From the NCBI RefSeq assembly GCF_025370935.1, contig NC_133479.1, forward strand, positions 14,623,213-14,687,212: 64,000 nucleotides of DNA. Reading direction: 5' to 3'. This DNA comes from Choristoneura fumiferana (Eukaryota > Arthropoda > Insecta > Lepidoptera > Tortricidae). Shown here in pieces: positions 23,725-33,829 of the stretch. The notes under the pieces were generated by a model. It saw only the letters and a program-made list of their open reading frames with translations. It had not been told where the DNA came from and made no database searches. Made by a program: the position numbers and the translations under genes. The first letter of the stretch is position 1. Each line of letters opens with the position of its first letter.

Positions 23725-25101
23725 TATTGTCAGATTCATCTAGAGAAATCAGATTACCTGTGAAATCAAATTCTTTATACAATGTCGGTCGGAGTACCTG
23801 TGTTCGGCAGTCCAACTTTTCATAAGATTTGATGTAACGCTACTCATGTGCTGATATGTAGGTACTTACATTTGCCTAAATTCCGAAGAAAAAGATTGCG
23901 TCACCAAGGTCCCCGGTGGGGGCGGGAGGCGAGAACAATGGTTTCGGTTCTCACACGTGTGGAGGATTATTTGCATTCGGAAATAAAGAGAGGAATGATA
24001 AAAGAAAGGCGCGAGCGAGGTCCCACCGCCCGGGGGCTCGGTGTGGGAACAGAGGGGGTGCCGGGTGGAGCGGGGTGGCGCCTTCGGGGGGAGGGGGCTC
24101 GTTACGCGAACAATGGAGAAATAATGTACAGATTGCAGTGAGCGATGCGCCCAGTGCGACTCAGGTGTCTTATCCTTGCGTGGACACCACGCCTCCGTTA
24201 CCGAAGATGCCCTATACAAGCAAAATGGAATATGAACTGGTATTTACATTCCTGAATGAGCTGGCATTGAAATGGAACTGAAATGCACGATGCATCGGAC
24301 GAATTCTATTATTTCCTATAGTCGAATACTCTACATCCGTACGATTACATTTTTATTGACCACCGAGCTTCAATATAGGTACATTGTAAAAGTATCAAGT
24401 TGCAGTTTCCGAAACAGCCTGATAAATAGGTAGATATACTAGCGCAAAGTCCAGTTTTCGCTACTAATCTGTTAAATCTTTTTAAAATCGCCATTTCATA
24501 ATTGTAACAAATAAAGTTGACCTACACTAGTGCTCTAGCTAGAGCTTTAGAGTTCTTTAAATAGCATGCAGCTCCAATTGGTGAACTATGAAAGCAAGTG
24601 GATAATGTATAGCAAAGTGTTATCTCCTCGCGCAACGCAATAGTAAAGAGTTTTAATGTTAACACGGAGCGGGCGGCCCGAGGCCGAACCGTTTAATAAA
24701 GGATGCCTTCATAGGAAGCGCAAGCAATCACAACACAATCACCCCATCCTCGCGTGACACCGAAAACGTCCTCGCTCATAAGTATAAATTAATCCATTTA
24801 GAACGGCTGAACGGGCGACCGGCACCGACCGGCCGATTAACGGAAGCGTCTACTTAACTAATTTATCCCCGGGTGGTTTTAACAGAATGGATAGCAGTGA
24901 TTACGGGCGCTGGCTGCGATCGTGCGACGATCGCGCTCCGAGCGAACTTGCGCGCACGCAGCACAGCTATGTAACCAAACCACGCGGATAAACCACTTCG
25001 CTACACAACAGCTATTTGAATCGAAGTTTGAAAATGTTTACTCGTTGCGTGCCAAATTCACAATAACTGAAGGAAGATCGTTTTAAAGCACATGATACAC
25101 T
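23725..25101. other. No gene seen; GC-rich block at 23.9-24.1 kb
   Basis: 23905-24110 is G-rich and CpG-rich and holds two GAACAATGG words (23933-23941 and 24108-24116), matching the core SOX-factor consensus. Overlapping ORFs on both strands there (23848-24281) reflect composition. 24660-24990 contains another CpG-containing block. No exon was supported. Confidence 0.4.
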
Positions 25102-25332
25102 TTTCATCACCATCCCAGCCCATTTAGTGCCACTGCTGGGCACAGGCCTCCTCTCAGAATGGGAGGGAATGGGCCGTAGTATCCACGCGGGCCGGGTGCG
25201 GATTGGGAACTTCACACACTCAATTTAATTACTTCGCAGGTTTGTGCAGGTTTCTTCACGATATTTTCCTTAACCGTAAAAGCTTGTGGTAAATTTCAAA
25301 CGTAATTTCGCACATGAATTTCGAAAAACTCA
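25102..25332 (-). mobile_element. tRNA-derived SINE (type A), 5'-truncated copy
   Basis: On the minus strand it reads from TTTTTCGAAATTCATGTGCG through AAACCTGCACAAACCTGCGA to GGCCTGTGCCCAGCAGTGGC and a GATGATGAA-like end. This matches the body of the complete SINE at 26494-26800 but lacks the tRNA-like head with its polymerase III boxes. Other pieces are at 33393-33580, 36842-36926 and 63885-64000. Confidence 0.8.
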
Positions 25333-25993
25333 GACGACAATAAATTATTATTAATAATAATTATTTTACGTACATTAATTCAAGTCATTTGTTTACTGTT
25401 CGTACAGTATCATATTACAGCACAAATACCAAAGGGCCGGGCGCAATAAACGAGATAAGAAAATTCAAACCGCAAACTTTCATGAAATCCAGTCCCTTAT
25501 TACACTTGAGCGGCTTATACGATAGTCAGATGTCTGTAATCCTGAAGCCCGCGACATTTTAATAACATTGATCAAATAGAACAAAAGTATGTGGACCGAG
25601 CACTCGACGGAGATGAAAGTTAAAAGGGTCGCGAGGGGGTGTGTGGTGCGGTGGGGTGGGGAGGAGCGGGTTGAATGCCTTATTCCCTCCACAATTCAGA
25701 GGTATTTCGTGTTCTTCATACGCAAATATATCCTCGTTATGGAGGTACACGTGAGCGTCGATTGCGTACGCGCCTCGGCGATATACCTCGGGCGAGTGCT
25801 GGCGATGCTGTTGAGGGAATTGTCTCCGGAAGGAAAATTGGATCCGGCAATCAAACCGAGCCCTTGAACGTGGCCAGAGCTCTCGCTATTGTTCTAGATT
25901 TGATTTGACAACTATCTGCGCCGTTTGAAGGGTAAAGTAATTTCATATGTTTAAACAATTTAAAAAAAAAGCTACCACTCTGGAGTTATTGAA

Positions 25994-25994
<1 letters not shown>
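25333..25994. other. No gene seen
   Basis: G-rich stretch at 25625-25670. ORFs at 25480-25908 lie on both strands in several frames without recognisable domains. Confidence 0.45.

Positions 25995-26032
<38 letters not shown>
25995..26032. repeat. (CA)19 microsatellite
   Basis: Uninterrupted CA dinucleotide run of 38 bases, likely length-variable in populations. Confidence 0.97.
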
Positions 26033-26035
<3 letters not shown>

Positions 26036-26109
26036 AATAACTTAAACCTAATCAACTTAAAAACTTAATAAACCCGGACCAAAAATAGTTGAACCGATGC
26101 TAATGAAAT

Positions 26110-26249
26110 ATATCGTCACCACTTAAAAAAAAACTCGTACCTCAAAATAGATAATGTTTCTGAGTGAACTTTATGAACATTATGTCAAGGTTCAATTTTG
26201 GTGACATATTGATTTCAGATACGAGATTTCTTCAAAGTAGTGACGATAT
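26110..26249. mobile_element. Degenerate palindromic MITE
   Basis: ATATCGTCACCACTT at 26110 pairs with AAGTAGTGACGATAT ending at 26249. The pairing continues imperfectly inward through ACTCGTA/TACGAGA blocks. The arms have diverged with indels, so this is an old copy or a diverged family member. It directly abuts a diverged copy of the repeat also seen at 6593-6818. Confidence 0.6.
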
Positions 26250-26395
26250 CTCAGAACGATGGCAGGGAAACGCGCTTTCACGTAAAAAAAAACGCATCTA
26301 AACGGTCCATCATTTTGAGAGCTACAACGCCACAGACAGACACAGACATTGGTATAAAACTAATAACTCCCCTCTTTTTGCATCGGGCGTAAATA
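26250..26395 (+). mobile_element. Diverged copy of the 6593-6818 repeat
   Basis: Shares GAGAGCTACAACGC.ACAGACAGACAC and the end block CCCCTCTTTTTGCATCGGGC with the copy at 6593-6818. The 5' part differs, either truncated or replaced by the adjoining palindrome. Confidence 0.55.
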
Positions 26396-26493
26396 ATGCG
26401 CATGTGTTCATGTATTTAAATATTAGTCAAGTTTTTCTAAATTTTTACAATAATATGTTACGCGTTACATAAGAGCCTTTTCTTTTTTTAAGA

Positions 26494-26800
26494 GAAGCCG
26501 TGGTGGCCTAGTGGTTTGACCTATCGCCTCTCAAGCAGAGGGTCGTGGGTTCGAACCCCGGCTCGCACCTCTGAGTTTTTCGAAATTCATGTGCGGAATT
26601 ACATTTGACATTTACCACGACCTTTGCGGTAAAGGAAAACATCGTGAGGAAACCTGCACAAACCTGCGAAGCGATTCAATGGTGCGTGCGAAGTTCCCAA
26701 TCCGCACTGGGCCCGCGTAGGAACTATGGCCCAAGCCCTCTTATTCTGAGAGGAGGCCTGGGCCCAGCAGTGCGACGTATATAGGCTGGAATGATGAAGA
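26494..26800 (+). mobile_element. tRNA-derived SINE (type A), complete copy
   Basis: The head starts GAAGCCGTGGTGGCCTAGTGG, with an A-box-like TGGCCTAGTGG (26504-26514) and a B-box GGTTCGAACCC (26548-26558). The stem CCTC/GAGG around TCAAGCA sits where an anticodon arm should be (AAG would read leucine). The body continues TTCATGTGCGGAATTAC, GAGGAAACCTGCAC, GAGGAGGCCTGGGCCCAGCAG and ends in GATGATGAAG. It is transcribed by RNA polymerase III in principle and mobilised by a LINE partner. The (GAT)n end matches the RTE tails in this window, which makes an RTE-type LINE the plausible partner (inference). Confidence 0.85.
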
Positions 26801-26904
26801 GCCTTTTCACACGGCAATTCTTCCTAAATAGAAAAGGCCTCCAGCAAGAGGAGGGACAACCTGGTTAGGATCGCAGGATCGCGGTCATTTGTTAATTAAT
26901 AAGC

Positions 26905-27232
26905 ATTCACCGAATCGCATTTCATCTCGATCGTATATTTAATTATAGCGTTCTGTCACAATCGTTTATTTTTTAGTCGCTATAAATTTTAGTCGCATTT
27001 CATCTCGATCGCGTATTAGTGTAGTATTTTAGTGCAAACACAAATTAATTAAAGTCCCAGGCAAACATCGATCGCGGTGAAATGCGTCTAGGGTAAAATA
27101 GGTACTACACGAAAAATGAGATGCTAAGTACAAATTAATTATACTCATGAAAAAAGCTACGCGAAAAATTGCGTCAATTACAAGATTCTATTGAAATTTT
27201 GTTAGTTCGAGGTGAAATGCGATTCAGTGAAT
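26905..27232. mobile_element. DNA transposon with fourfold inverted repeat
   Basis: The ends are a 26-bp inverted repeat starting ATTCACCGAATCGCATTTCA at 26905 and ending TGAAATGCGATTCAGTGAAT at 27232, three mismatches. An inner pair repeats the same core: TCGCATTTCATCTCGATCGC near 26996 and CGATCGCGGTGAAATGCG near 27070. The core CGCATTTCAYCTCGA therefore occurs four times, two in each orientation. The right end also folds on itself (GCGATTCAGTGAATCGC). No coding capacity. It is likely a non-autonomous transposon whose target duplication I could not identify. Confidence 0.7.
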
Positions 27233-27362
27233 CGCAGGAATTTATGCTTTTGAGGTAAAGAACTAACAAATGGTCTTTCGGCTAACATGATGATGATGAT
27301 GATGATGAATTCTTCCTAGTACCAATTTTTGCAAATCCATTTGCAAATCCTAGTAGCAATCT

Positions 27363-27637
27363 TTGCAGGTGGTAGAATCTTGTGCAAGGTCCGCCCGGAT
27401 TGCTACCACCATCTTGCTCGCTAATCTTGCTGTGAAGCAGCAGTGCTTGCACTGTTGTGTTTCGGGGTGGACAGTAAGACAGCCGGTGAAATTACTGGCA
27501 CTTGAGGTCCATCTTAGACCTCTAGGCTGGCAACGCATCTGCAATACCCCTGGTGTTGCAGATGTTTATGGGCGGTGGTGATCTCTTACCATCAGGAGAC
27601 CTACTTGCTCGTTTGCCACCCAGTCGAAAAAAAAAAA
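27363..27637 (+). mobile_element. Non-LTR retroelement 3' end, copy 2
   Basis: Plus-strand copy of the unit at 14034-14315. It starts AGGTGGTAGAATCTTGTGCA, ends with CTTGCTCGTTTGCCACCCAG, then TCG and an 11-base A run (27627-27637), which fixes this as the 3' end. The ORFs inside it on both strands are artefacts of the repeat. Confidence 0.8.
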
Positions 27638-28004
27638 GTGGCGTTTTAAAAACCGCGCGTTTGTGCCGCCAAACTCTATAAAATCACTACACATTATAAC
27701 AACATATTCAGTGAAATTGGTCATATTTTGAGACTGGGACTTACATACAGAGTATGTAGCTGTGGTATGCACAGATAAAATTCAAATTCTTAAAGTTTCA
27801 AAAGGAAGAATTCATTGTAGTAAATAAAATATCCAGTGTTAGCAGAGTTCTGCCCCTAATTAATAAAAGTTACAAGTGATACAATTCTGCACAACTGTCA
27901 CTATTTTGTACCTATGAGAAACTAAACAATTATGTAAAATTGTAGCACTTGTAACTTATATTAAATAGGGGAAAAATGTATGAAGTGTGGGGTCATTTTA
28001 ACTT
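27638..28004. other. No gene seen
   Basis: AT-rich, no recognised repeat or coding signal. Confidence 0.5.
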
Positions 28005-28764
28005 AAAGTGTGTACACGATAAAATCAGGGCATGCCTGATCTGGTGTATCTTTGTAATGAATGCTAATTTTCAAGCAGCACTTTTTTGGAATAGTCAGTG
28101 GTTATGAAACTACCTAATAAAAATACAATCACAATAAAATGTTAGAGTGTCTGTGAGTTTTAGCTTTATGTATTTCACTGTGCCTAAATTGCTCTGTACA
28201 ACGTTTTTTGATAATCTTCACTCGTTTTCAACTTCAATGCCACAATTGTATTTATATTTTCACAAGCTGTTTTACGCTCATTACGATATTAACTTTCCAA
28301 TAAAAATCATGATGTTACTGTTTTCTACTTGGGGGAGTCGGGAAAACTTTCTAATCCAAGCACCAAAAGTAGTTTTTATATGGGAGGCATTTTTCTGTCA
28401 AAAAGGCAAATTCACCAAAGTTAAAACATTTCCAAACTACCTCAATCTGAAGTCGATTCGAAAAATATTAGCTGTTGTGAAAAGACAATGTGATAAGCTA
28501 TAAAGTGGAATGTCCAATTTAAAAAAAATATATAAACTTTACATAAAAACCTAGAAAATACCGTCAAAAGACACTGTACAAAATAATTTAGGCACAGTCT
28601 AATATATAAAGCTAAAACTCACAGACGCCCTAACTATTTATTATGATTATATTTTTATTATGTTAACTGTTACTTAAAAAAAGTGCTGCTTGAAAATTAG
28701 CATTCATTACAAAGATACAACAGATCAGGCATGCCCGGATTTTATCGTGTACAGTACACACTTT
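28005..28764. mobile_element. Foldback transposon, 760 bp
   Basis: The ends AAAGTGTGTACACGATAAAA (28005) and TTTTATCGTGTAC...TACACACTTT (28764) begin long arms. These match for about 90 bp including GGGCATGCCTGATCTG and GCTAATTTTCAAGCAGCACT, and again further in at 28141-28172 against 28602-28634 (GTCTGTGAGTTTTAGCTTTA). The right arm carries a 4-base insert (CTGT) near its tip. ACTT lies immediately outside both ends (28001-28004, 28765-28768), a candidate 4-bp target duplication. The 118-codon ORF in the middle (28147-28503) runs into arm sequence and resembles no known transposase, so I do not call it a gene. Confidence 0.8.
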
Positions 28765-29670
28765 ACTTTAATTACTTACTTAATTATTTAAATGACGAAT
28801 TTAAAAAGAAAAATCTGAATACAATAAATAAAATGGTGGAATGGTTTTTTGGAATCTGAATAAATTATATCACCAAATTTCAAGTTCATATGTCAGTGAA
28901 AAGTTAAAAATTCTTTGGAATAAAATTTTGTTAAAAAAAGCTGACTTTCATACCATCTCATTGTATGTCTTTGAGTCAACAAGATGCTTAACACTGAAAA
29001 TTTTAAGACTGTTGTAGCTTCAACTTTATGCGAAACCTATGTGACAGATGACAGACAGCCGAACATGTGAGTGACGGCAATAGGGCTCCGTTTGGACCCT
29101 TTGTGTGTGGAGTCCTAAAACTAGCTAGTTACTTGGTGAAAAGTACCCAAACCGTACAACAGTACAAAAGTACAACAGTACTCCAACAATGGACATCCTA
29201 CAGCTGATATGATGATGATGACCCAGAAGTAAAAAGAAACTTTTATAAGATCACTGTTTTCTGTCTGTCTATCACCTGGTTGAGACTATTTTCTCAGGAA
29301 TAAGTAGATGAATCAATTTGAAATAAATATCAAGTACTTAGAGAGATACAGCAGGGCTACTATGAAACTCAAGTTCGTGTTGTATCGTCCCTCTCACTCT
29401 CGTATTAAATAGTACAAGTGTCAGAGGGGGTCTCTCAGAGCTGTATAAAAATGTAGTTCCTAAATTCATGTGATCAAGAGATACAACTTTTGAAATTGTA
29501 TTTTTATATAAAATCATGGCTATCCGTGTACAGTAGCAGCATACAATTTTAATAGTTTTTGTTGACATAGAATTATTAACTCACTGCTTTATCAATACTT
29601 GGAATGTTTTTTATGGCTTGTTTTTGTTGGGATTTTCAGTTTTAAATAAAATGGTAAATCTATATATACG
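28765..29670. other. No gene; repeat scraps
   Basis: At 29040-29120 there is the end block of a GGGTTCCGT-family repeat (GACAGACAGCC ... GGGCTCCGTTTGGACCC ... AGTCCTAAAA). At 29165-29225 a short RTE-like tail (CAATGGACATCC...GATGATGATGA) follows. 29370-29450 has an imperfect inverted repeat CCTCTCACTCTCG / GTGTCAGAGG of the kind seen in small MITEs. Confidence 0.5.
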
Positions 29671-29944
29671 TTTTTTTTTTTATTCGACTGGATGGCAAAC
29701 GAGCAAGTGGGTCTCCTGATGGTAAGAGATCACCACCGCCCATAGACAACTGCAACACCAGGGTATTGCAGATGCGTTGCCAACCTAGAGGCCTAACACC
29801 TCAAGTGCCAGTTATTTCACTGGCTGTCTTACTCTCCACGCTGAAACACAACAGTGCAAGCACTGCTGCTTCACGGCAGGATTAGCAAGCAAGATGGTGG
29901 TAGCAATCGGGGCGGATCTTGCACAAGGTCCTGCCACTTGTAAA
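29671..29944 (-). mobile_element. Non-LTR retroelement 3' end, copy 3
   Basis: T-run (29671-29680) followed by TATTCGACTGGATGGCAAAC and the same body as 14034-14315. It stops at the same internal point (GGTCCTGCCACTTG). Three copies sharing one 5' limit support a defined short element and not random LINE truncation. Confidence 0.8.
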
Positions 29945-30391
29945 ATGATAATGGTGGTCTATGTGTGAGTCAGAGGTAAAATGATACCAAAGTAATATTC
30001 AATGTCAGTTCAATCACACTATTTTTTAATGGCATTCCTAATTAAATGTGATTGTGAAGTGAAGTATACCAGCGCCCAAATACTTACACACATTCCGAAG
30101 TTAAAAAAAACTTACATAAAAAAAAACGAGTGAAGTACATTCCCTATAACTAACATAATAACTATGCAAATGTGGTATTATCAACATTTTAAAATACCTT
30201 GTGTATTTAATTCAAGAACATATTTTATTACCAATACAAATAAACAGTAGTTGTAAAATTATGATACTGCAGTATTATACACTATAGCTGACTCAACACA
30301 TTTTATTTTGACTAGAACACATTTCTTTATACAAATCAATGGATATTGAGGGCTTGATCAAGGTAATGATAAGAATACAAAGTTTCCTTAC

Positions 30392-30697
30392 CTCATTCTG
30401 ATCATATTCTTGTAGCTGTCTGTCATTTCGCTGTTTTTCATACAAAGCTCTGGCCAGGGCGCTCCTAGGGCGATACAATCCATTTAATCCATTATTATTT
30501 GCCATGTCTTCAAAGTATTTACTATCACGTTCTTGATTTTCAGTACAATAATCAGCATTTACAAATTTTTCATCCTTATGGCACTGTTGGTTTACCTTTG
30601 AGTAATAACAGTGTAAATCAGAGTGAGCTCTTTGTAATGTATTTACAGCACAACAAATAATGCTTATGTTGCATAAAAGACGAAAAGTAGAAGGCAT
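30392..30697 (-). CDS. Candidate first coding exon, 102 codons, unidentified
   Basis: An open frame on the minus strand starts MPSTFRLLCN, runs 102 codons and ends DQNE followed directly by the donor GTAAGG, in phase 0. The first 25 residues are hydrophobic enough to be a signal peptide. The rest is polar with five cysteines in the first half and a charged helix-like end (YRPRSALARALYEKQRND). The ATG at 30697 has a T at -3, weaker than the in-frame ATG that starts MANNNGLNGL, which has a G at -3 and could be the real start. A second possibility is that an acceptor lies inside. The peptide was not recognised. If coding, later exons are at lower coordinates, across the retroelements at 29.7 and 27.4 kb. 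Confidence 0.5.
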
Positions 30698-31436
30698 TAA
30701 TTTGTTTTGTAGTTGTTTTGGTCGGTAGATTACATTTTTGGGGTTAGTTTCTGTTGTTACGTGGCCTTCAAGTTACATCATTTCTCGTGTACAATATTTT
30801 TACTGCCACTAGTAAACGATACTTTATACACTTTTTCCTAACCAAACAAATGGCGTAACATCGTCTTAGCATTGAAAATTGATAACAATACATTCAAAAC
30901 ATTATTGGCTTTAAAATGTCACTTTTAATGTCGTCGTTCGTCAACAGAGGGCGTTTTTTGACGGCTGGCGTAGCGTTTACAAAGATCGCTTTGGCAACAT
31001 TCAGATTTTCAAAGTGCGAAAAAGAAAAAGTTTACATTAGGAAGTTTATAATTTTGATGAGTTCTCTAACTTTTCTGTAGAGTAGTAATTTGGTCAAGAA
31101 GACGAAATTTTCAAACTGTCCTCTGGAATATATGTGATGGCTTGTAGTCAAAAGGATTTCTAACCATTTAACGAGTCATTGTTTAAGTCTAAAATATTTT
31201 AGGTACATGTCCACTTATGGCTGTTTTTTTTTGGTAATGGCGGAAAAATAAAATAATAGCCTAGTAGAGAATTATCTACTTACATAAACCTTTAAGACAC
31301 AAAACAGCCTGGTTTCTTGAATAAGATACCTACACAATATCTTATCCTAAAGTAAACTTTTAAAAACAGGTTAAAAGATGTATTATTATTCGTAGTGTAA
31401 TTACGAGGTACCTACATATATTATAGTACTACTAAC
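30698..31436. other. Possible promoter region of the minus-strand exon
   Basis: No coding signal. CpG-containing words cluster at 30930-31000 (GTCGTCGTTCGTCAACAGAGG and GACGGCTGGCGTAGCG). No TATA box at a defensible distance. Confidence 0.3.
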
Positions 31437-31505
31437 CGTGTCCTGTTTTGATTCCACCGAAGCCTTTGCAATTGCCCGCATCTCCCGAAGAACAGAATAA
31501 ACCAT
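31437..31505 (-). CDS. Candidate first coding exon, 23 codons
   Basis: Minus strand: an ATG in a good start context (A at -3, G at +4) opens MVYSVLREMRAIAKASV and runs 23 codons to ACG followed by donor GTTAGT, phase 0. The upstream 60 bases have no stop-rich coding look and no pyrimidine tract, so this reads as the start of an mRNA and not an internal exon. Short length leaves a real chance of coincidence. It could be an alternative first exon of the gene that includes 30392-30697 and/or 32698-32742. Confidence 0.4.
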
Positions 31506-32697
31506 TTTGATTTCACTTCAACTGTTTCTTATTCCAAACCTAACAGCGGAGTGCACGCACTTTAATTATTTGTAGGCCACAGAAGGGGATTTATCTTTTT
31601 AAACAGCACAAATGTTCTCGTGGTAAGAAATAATGAATATGTTTGATAGAAGTTGATAGCGAAATGCTAAGGTTTGGCCTTGGCCGTGACCGACCGTTCA
31701 CTGTTACTCGGCTGCGCTTGACCAGCTATGGATAGATTTTAGAGTAAAAAGAAAAAAGTGAATATAGGTGCCGATACTGTTAATAGAAGTGATAGTTAGC
31801 TACCTACTTGCTTTTAAACGAAGCAAAGCGTTTAACTACCAGCAGTCATTTTCACCTTCAGATAAGTAGGTAAGTAAGTACCCATACCCAGGTACTTACG
31901 AGTACCTTATTTATAAATAGTTGGAGACCAACTGACCACGGATATGAAATATTCATGTTGGTGACGGTCCCTGTAACGCACGTATCCATTTAGTAGTAAA
32001 TTTTATGATGCGTATTAATTAATTTGACAGGCATAAGGTGTGAGCAGGTATACCTACCTACCTAATCTAATTAGTTTTTGTACTAAAACTGCTTTAAAAT
32101 AGGTAACTCCTCCGTCCGTCTGTTAGGTACATTTTCAAGCTTATATTGCTGCACCGATTGAGATGAAATTTGGTATGGAGATAGTTTGAGATCATGAAAA
32201 GTAGATACGTGGGATAGTTAATATTCCGGTAAATTCATTTAACAATTCTGGCAGAAAAATGACAAACAAAGTCTTCGCAGACGAACAATACGATAAGATA
32301 AGGGCGATTGTTTTGGCCACATTCTTGAAGGAAAAAAAACGGAAAACTGTCACAAAGCACTTATAACGGGAGTTGCCTTTAGTTTGGACTAAGTATAGTT
32401 ATTTTTTTCTGCCACTGCTACCTGCTGTAGTAGGTACATCTGATCTGACCTTATGTCTACACTAAAATTTTTGTTAAGTAAATAACTCGTGAGTTGAACC
32501 GTTTAATTTGGCAATTTTATCAATGTCTCGTGAGAATTTAAGTAATATTATCGAACAAAACTCATACAAAACCCAAATGAACATTATCTCCTATAACCAA
32601 GACACTCATTGACTGCGATATTTCTTGGCAGAGAGGGAGAATGTGGGTTGCCTTCTCCTGTTATAAGTGCCACGCGAAATATTAGTTAGCTACTTAC
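31506..32697. other. No gene seen
   Basis: AT-rich, many GTAGGTAC-type words. A small inverted pair (CACTTATAACGGGAGTTGCC at about 32358 and GCCTTCTCCTGTTATAAGTG at about 32650) flanks about 300 bases, reading in opposite directions with mismatches. It may be the eroded ends of an element. Confidence 0.35.
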
Positions 32698-32742
32698 ATC
32701 CTCCTCGATCGGTGGTATCCTCAACTGCTGCCAATCTGTCAT
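32698..32742 (-). CDS. Candidate first coding exon, 15 codons
   Basis: Minus strand: AAGAAAATGACAG gives a strong start context, and the frame MTDWQQLRIPPIEED ends at GAT immediately before the consensus donor GTAAGT, phase 0. The composition, with acidic end and PP, is protein-like, and the donor is the best in the window. The protein is not recognised. Any downstream exon must start in phase 0. The exon at 8743-8933 does, but so do many exons, so linking them is speculative. Confidence 0.5.
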
Positions 32743-33392
32743 TTTCTTAACACTGAGCACCGTGAATTTAGTAGTAAAATGTCTGCCGACCGTCTTGAAG
32801 TGAGCATAAGTAACGAAGCAAATCGTTTATCTACCTACCTAATACACACCGTGTAATTAGATAACACTATTCTGCAAAAGATAAGTGAATTGTTCTAGTT
32901 CTTGCTACATTATGTTGACGGGTTGTGAATATTTACTTTGACTTTAATTATCTCTTAAATTTACTGTTCTTATTGTACTAATCCATCCATACTAATATTA
33001 TAAATGCGAAAGTGTGTTTGTGTGTTTGTCCGTCTTTCACGCCGTAACGGAGCGACGGATATTAATAATAAATCTTTATATCTCTTACAAAAAAATGCCA
33101 ATATAACGAAATAAATTAAATATTCTGGATTTTGTTAGTTTGCTTTCTACTAGTTATTTGTGTGCCAAATTTAATCATAATCTGTTGAGTAATTTGGTGT
33201 GAAAAGATAAAACGCATATTTAAAAATTATACAAAGATAAACATACAAATTTTCGCATAAATTTGTAACATAGAAAGAATAATAGGAAGCAGCGCTTTCG
33301 GGCGTGGCTTTCTTGTAGGTAGCTCCTTAACTACCGAGGTAGTGGGTAGGTAAATTTAAATTGCAATACATAGGTAGGTACATACTATTGGA
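32743..33392. mobile_element. Helitron-like 5' end scrap in otherwise plain DNA
   Basis: At 32990-33060 the sequence ACTAATATTATAAATGCGAA followed by GTGTGTTTGTGTGTTTGTCCG and CGGAGCGACGGAT matches a phrase found at the start of abundant lepidopteran Helitron-like repeats. No matching CTRR-type 3' end was found. The remainder is unremarkable. Confidence 0.4.
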
Positions 33393-33580
33393 TGAAGAAA
33401 AATATCGTGAGAAAATATACACAGATCAAAAAAGGAATACAATGGTGTGTATGAAGTACCTACCCAATCAGCGTTAAGCCCATGTGAGACTACATCCTAA
33501 ATCCTCCCATTTCGAGAGGATGCCTGTGCCCAGTAGTGTGGCGTATGTACCTTCGGAGACTGAAAGTGATAATAATAATG
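33393..33580 (+). mobile_element. tRNA-derived SINE (type A), diverged 3' part
   Basis: Matches the last two thirds of the SINE at 26494-26800: GAAAAATATCGTGAGAAAAT, GAGAGGATGCCTGTGCCCAG and GCGTATGTA, ending in GATAATAATAATGA. The head is missing, and divergence is higher than in the complete copy. Confidence 0.7.
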
Positions 33581-33759
33581 ACCCACCTTTATTTTTAAAT
33601 TGTTCAAAATGGGTCCGTAGTAGGTATAAACAATGTTGAAGTCAGTCTGTCTTCTATCTTCCACGATAGACTAGCTCAACTTAGATACTAGTACCTATAG
33701 TAGTATACAATCAAATATCATAAGCAAACACAGTTGTAATTCAGAAGACTAATAGGTAG

Positions 33760-33829
33760 GTATGTACCACAAACATTTTATTACTTAAACGGTACCACAT
33801 AATATATAATGTTTGTGGTAGGTACATAC
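33760..33829. repeat. 70-nt hairpin
   Basis: GTATGTACC.ACAAACATT at 33760-33777 pairs with AATGTTTGTGGTAGGTACAT at 33808-33827. One arm has an extra TACC bulge and the loop is about 30 bases. It is in the size range of a microRNA precursor but equally of a MITE remnant. No homologous copy was seen in the window. Confidence 0.5.

Noticed and set aside
23848..24281. ORFs of 97-121 codons on both strands
   Set aside because: G-rich low-complexity frames (GGGGS-, PPPGG-type peptides) with no splice context.
26494..26566. tRNA gene at the SINE type A head
   Set aside because: Boxes A and B are present, but the stems are imperfect and the SINE body follows directly; headless copies of that body occur elsewhere. 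The same reasoning applies at 42500 and 57250.
28147..28503. 118-codon ORF inside the 760-bp foldback as a transposase
   Set aside because: It begins and ends in arm sequence, is AT-rich and shows no catalytic motif. Palindromic AT-rich DNA easily yields such frames.
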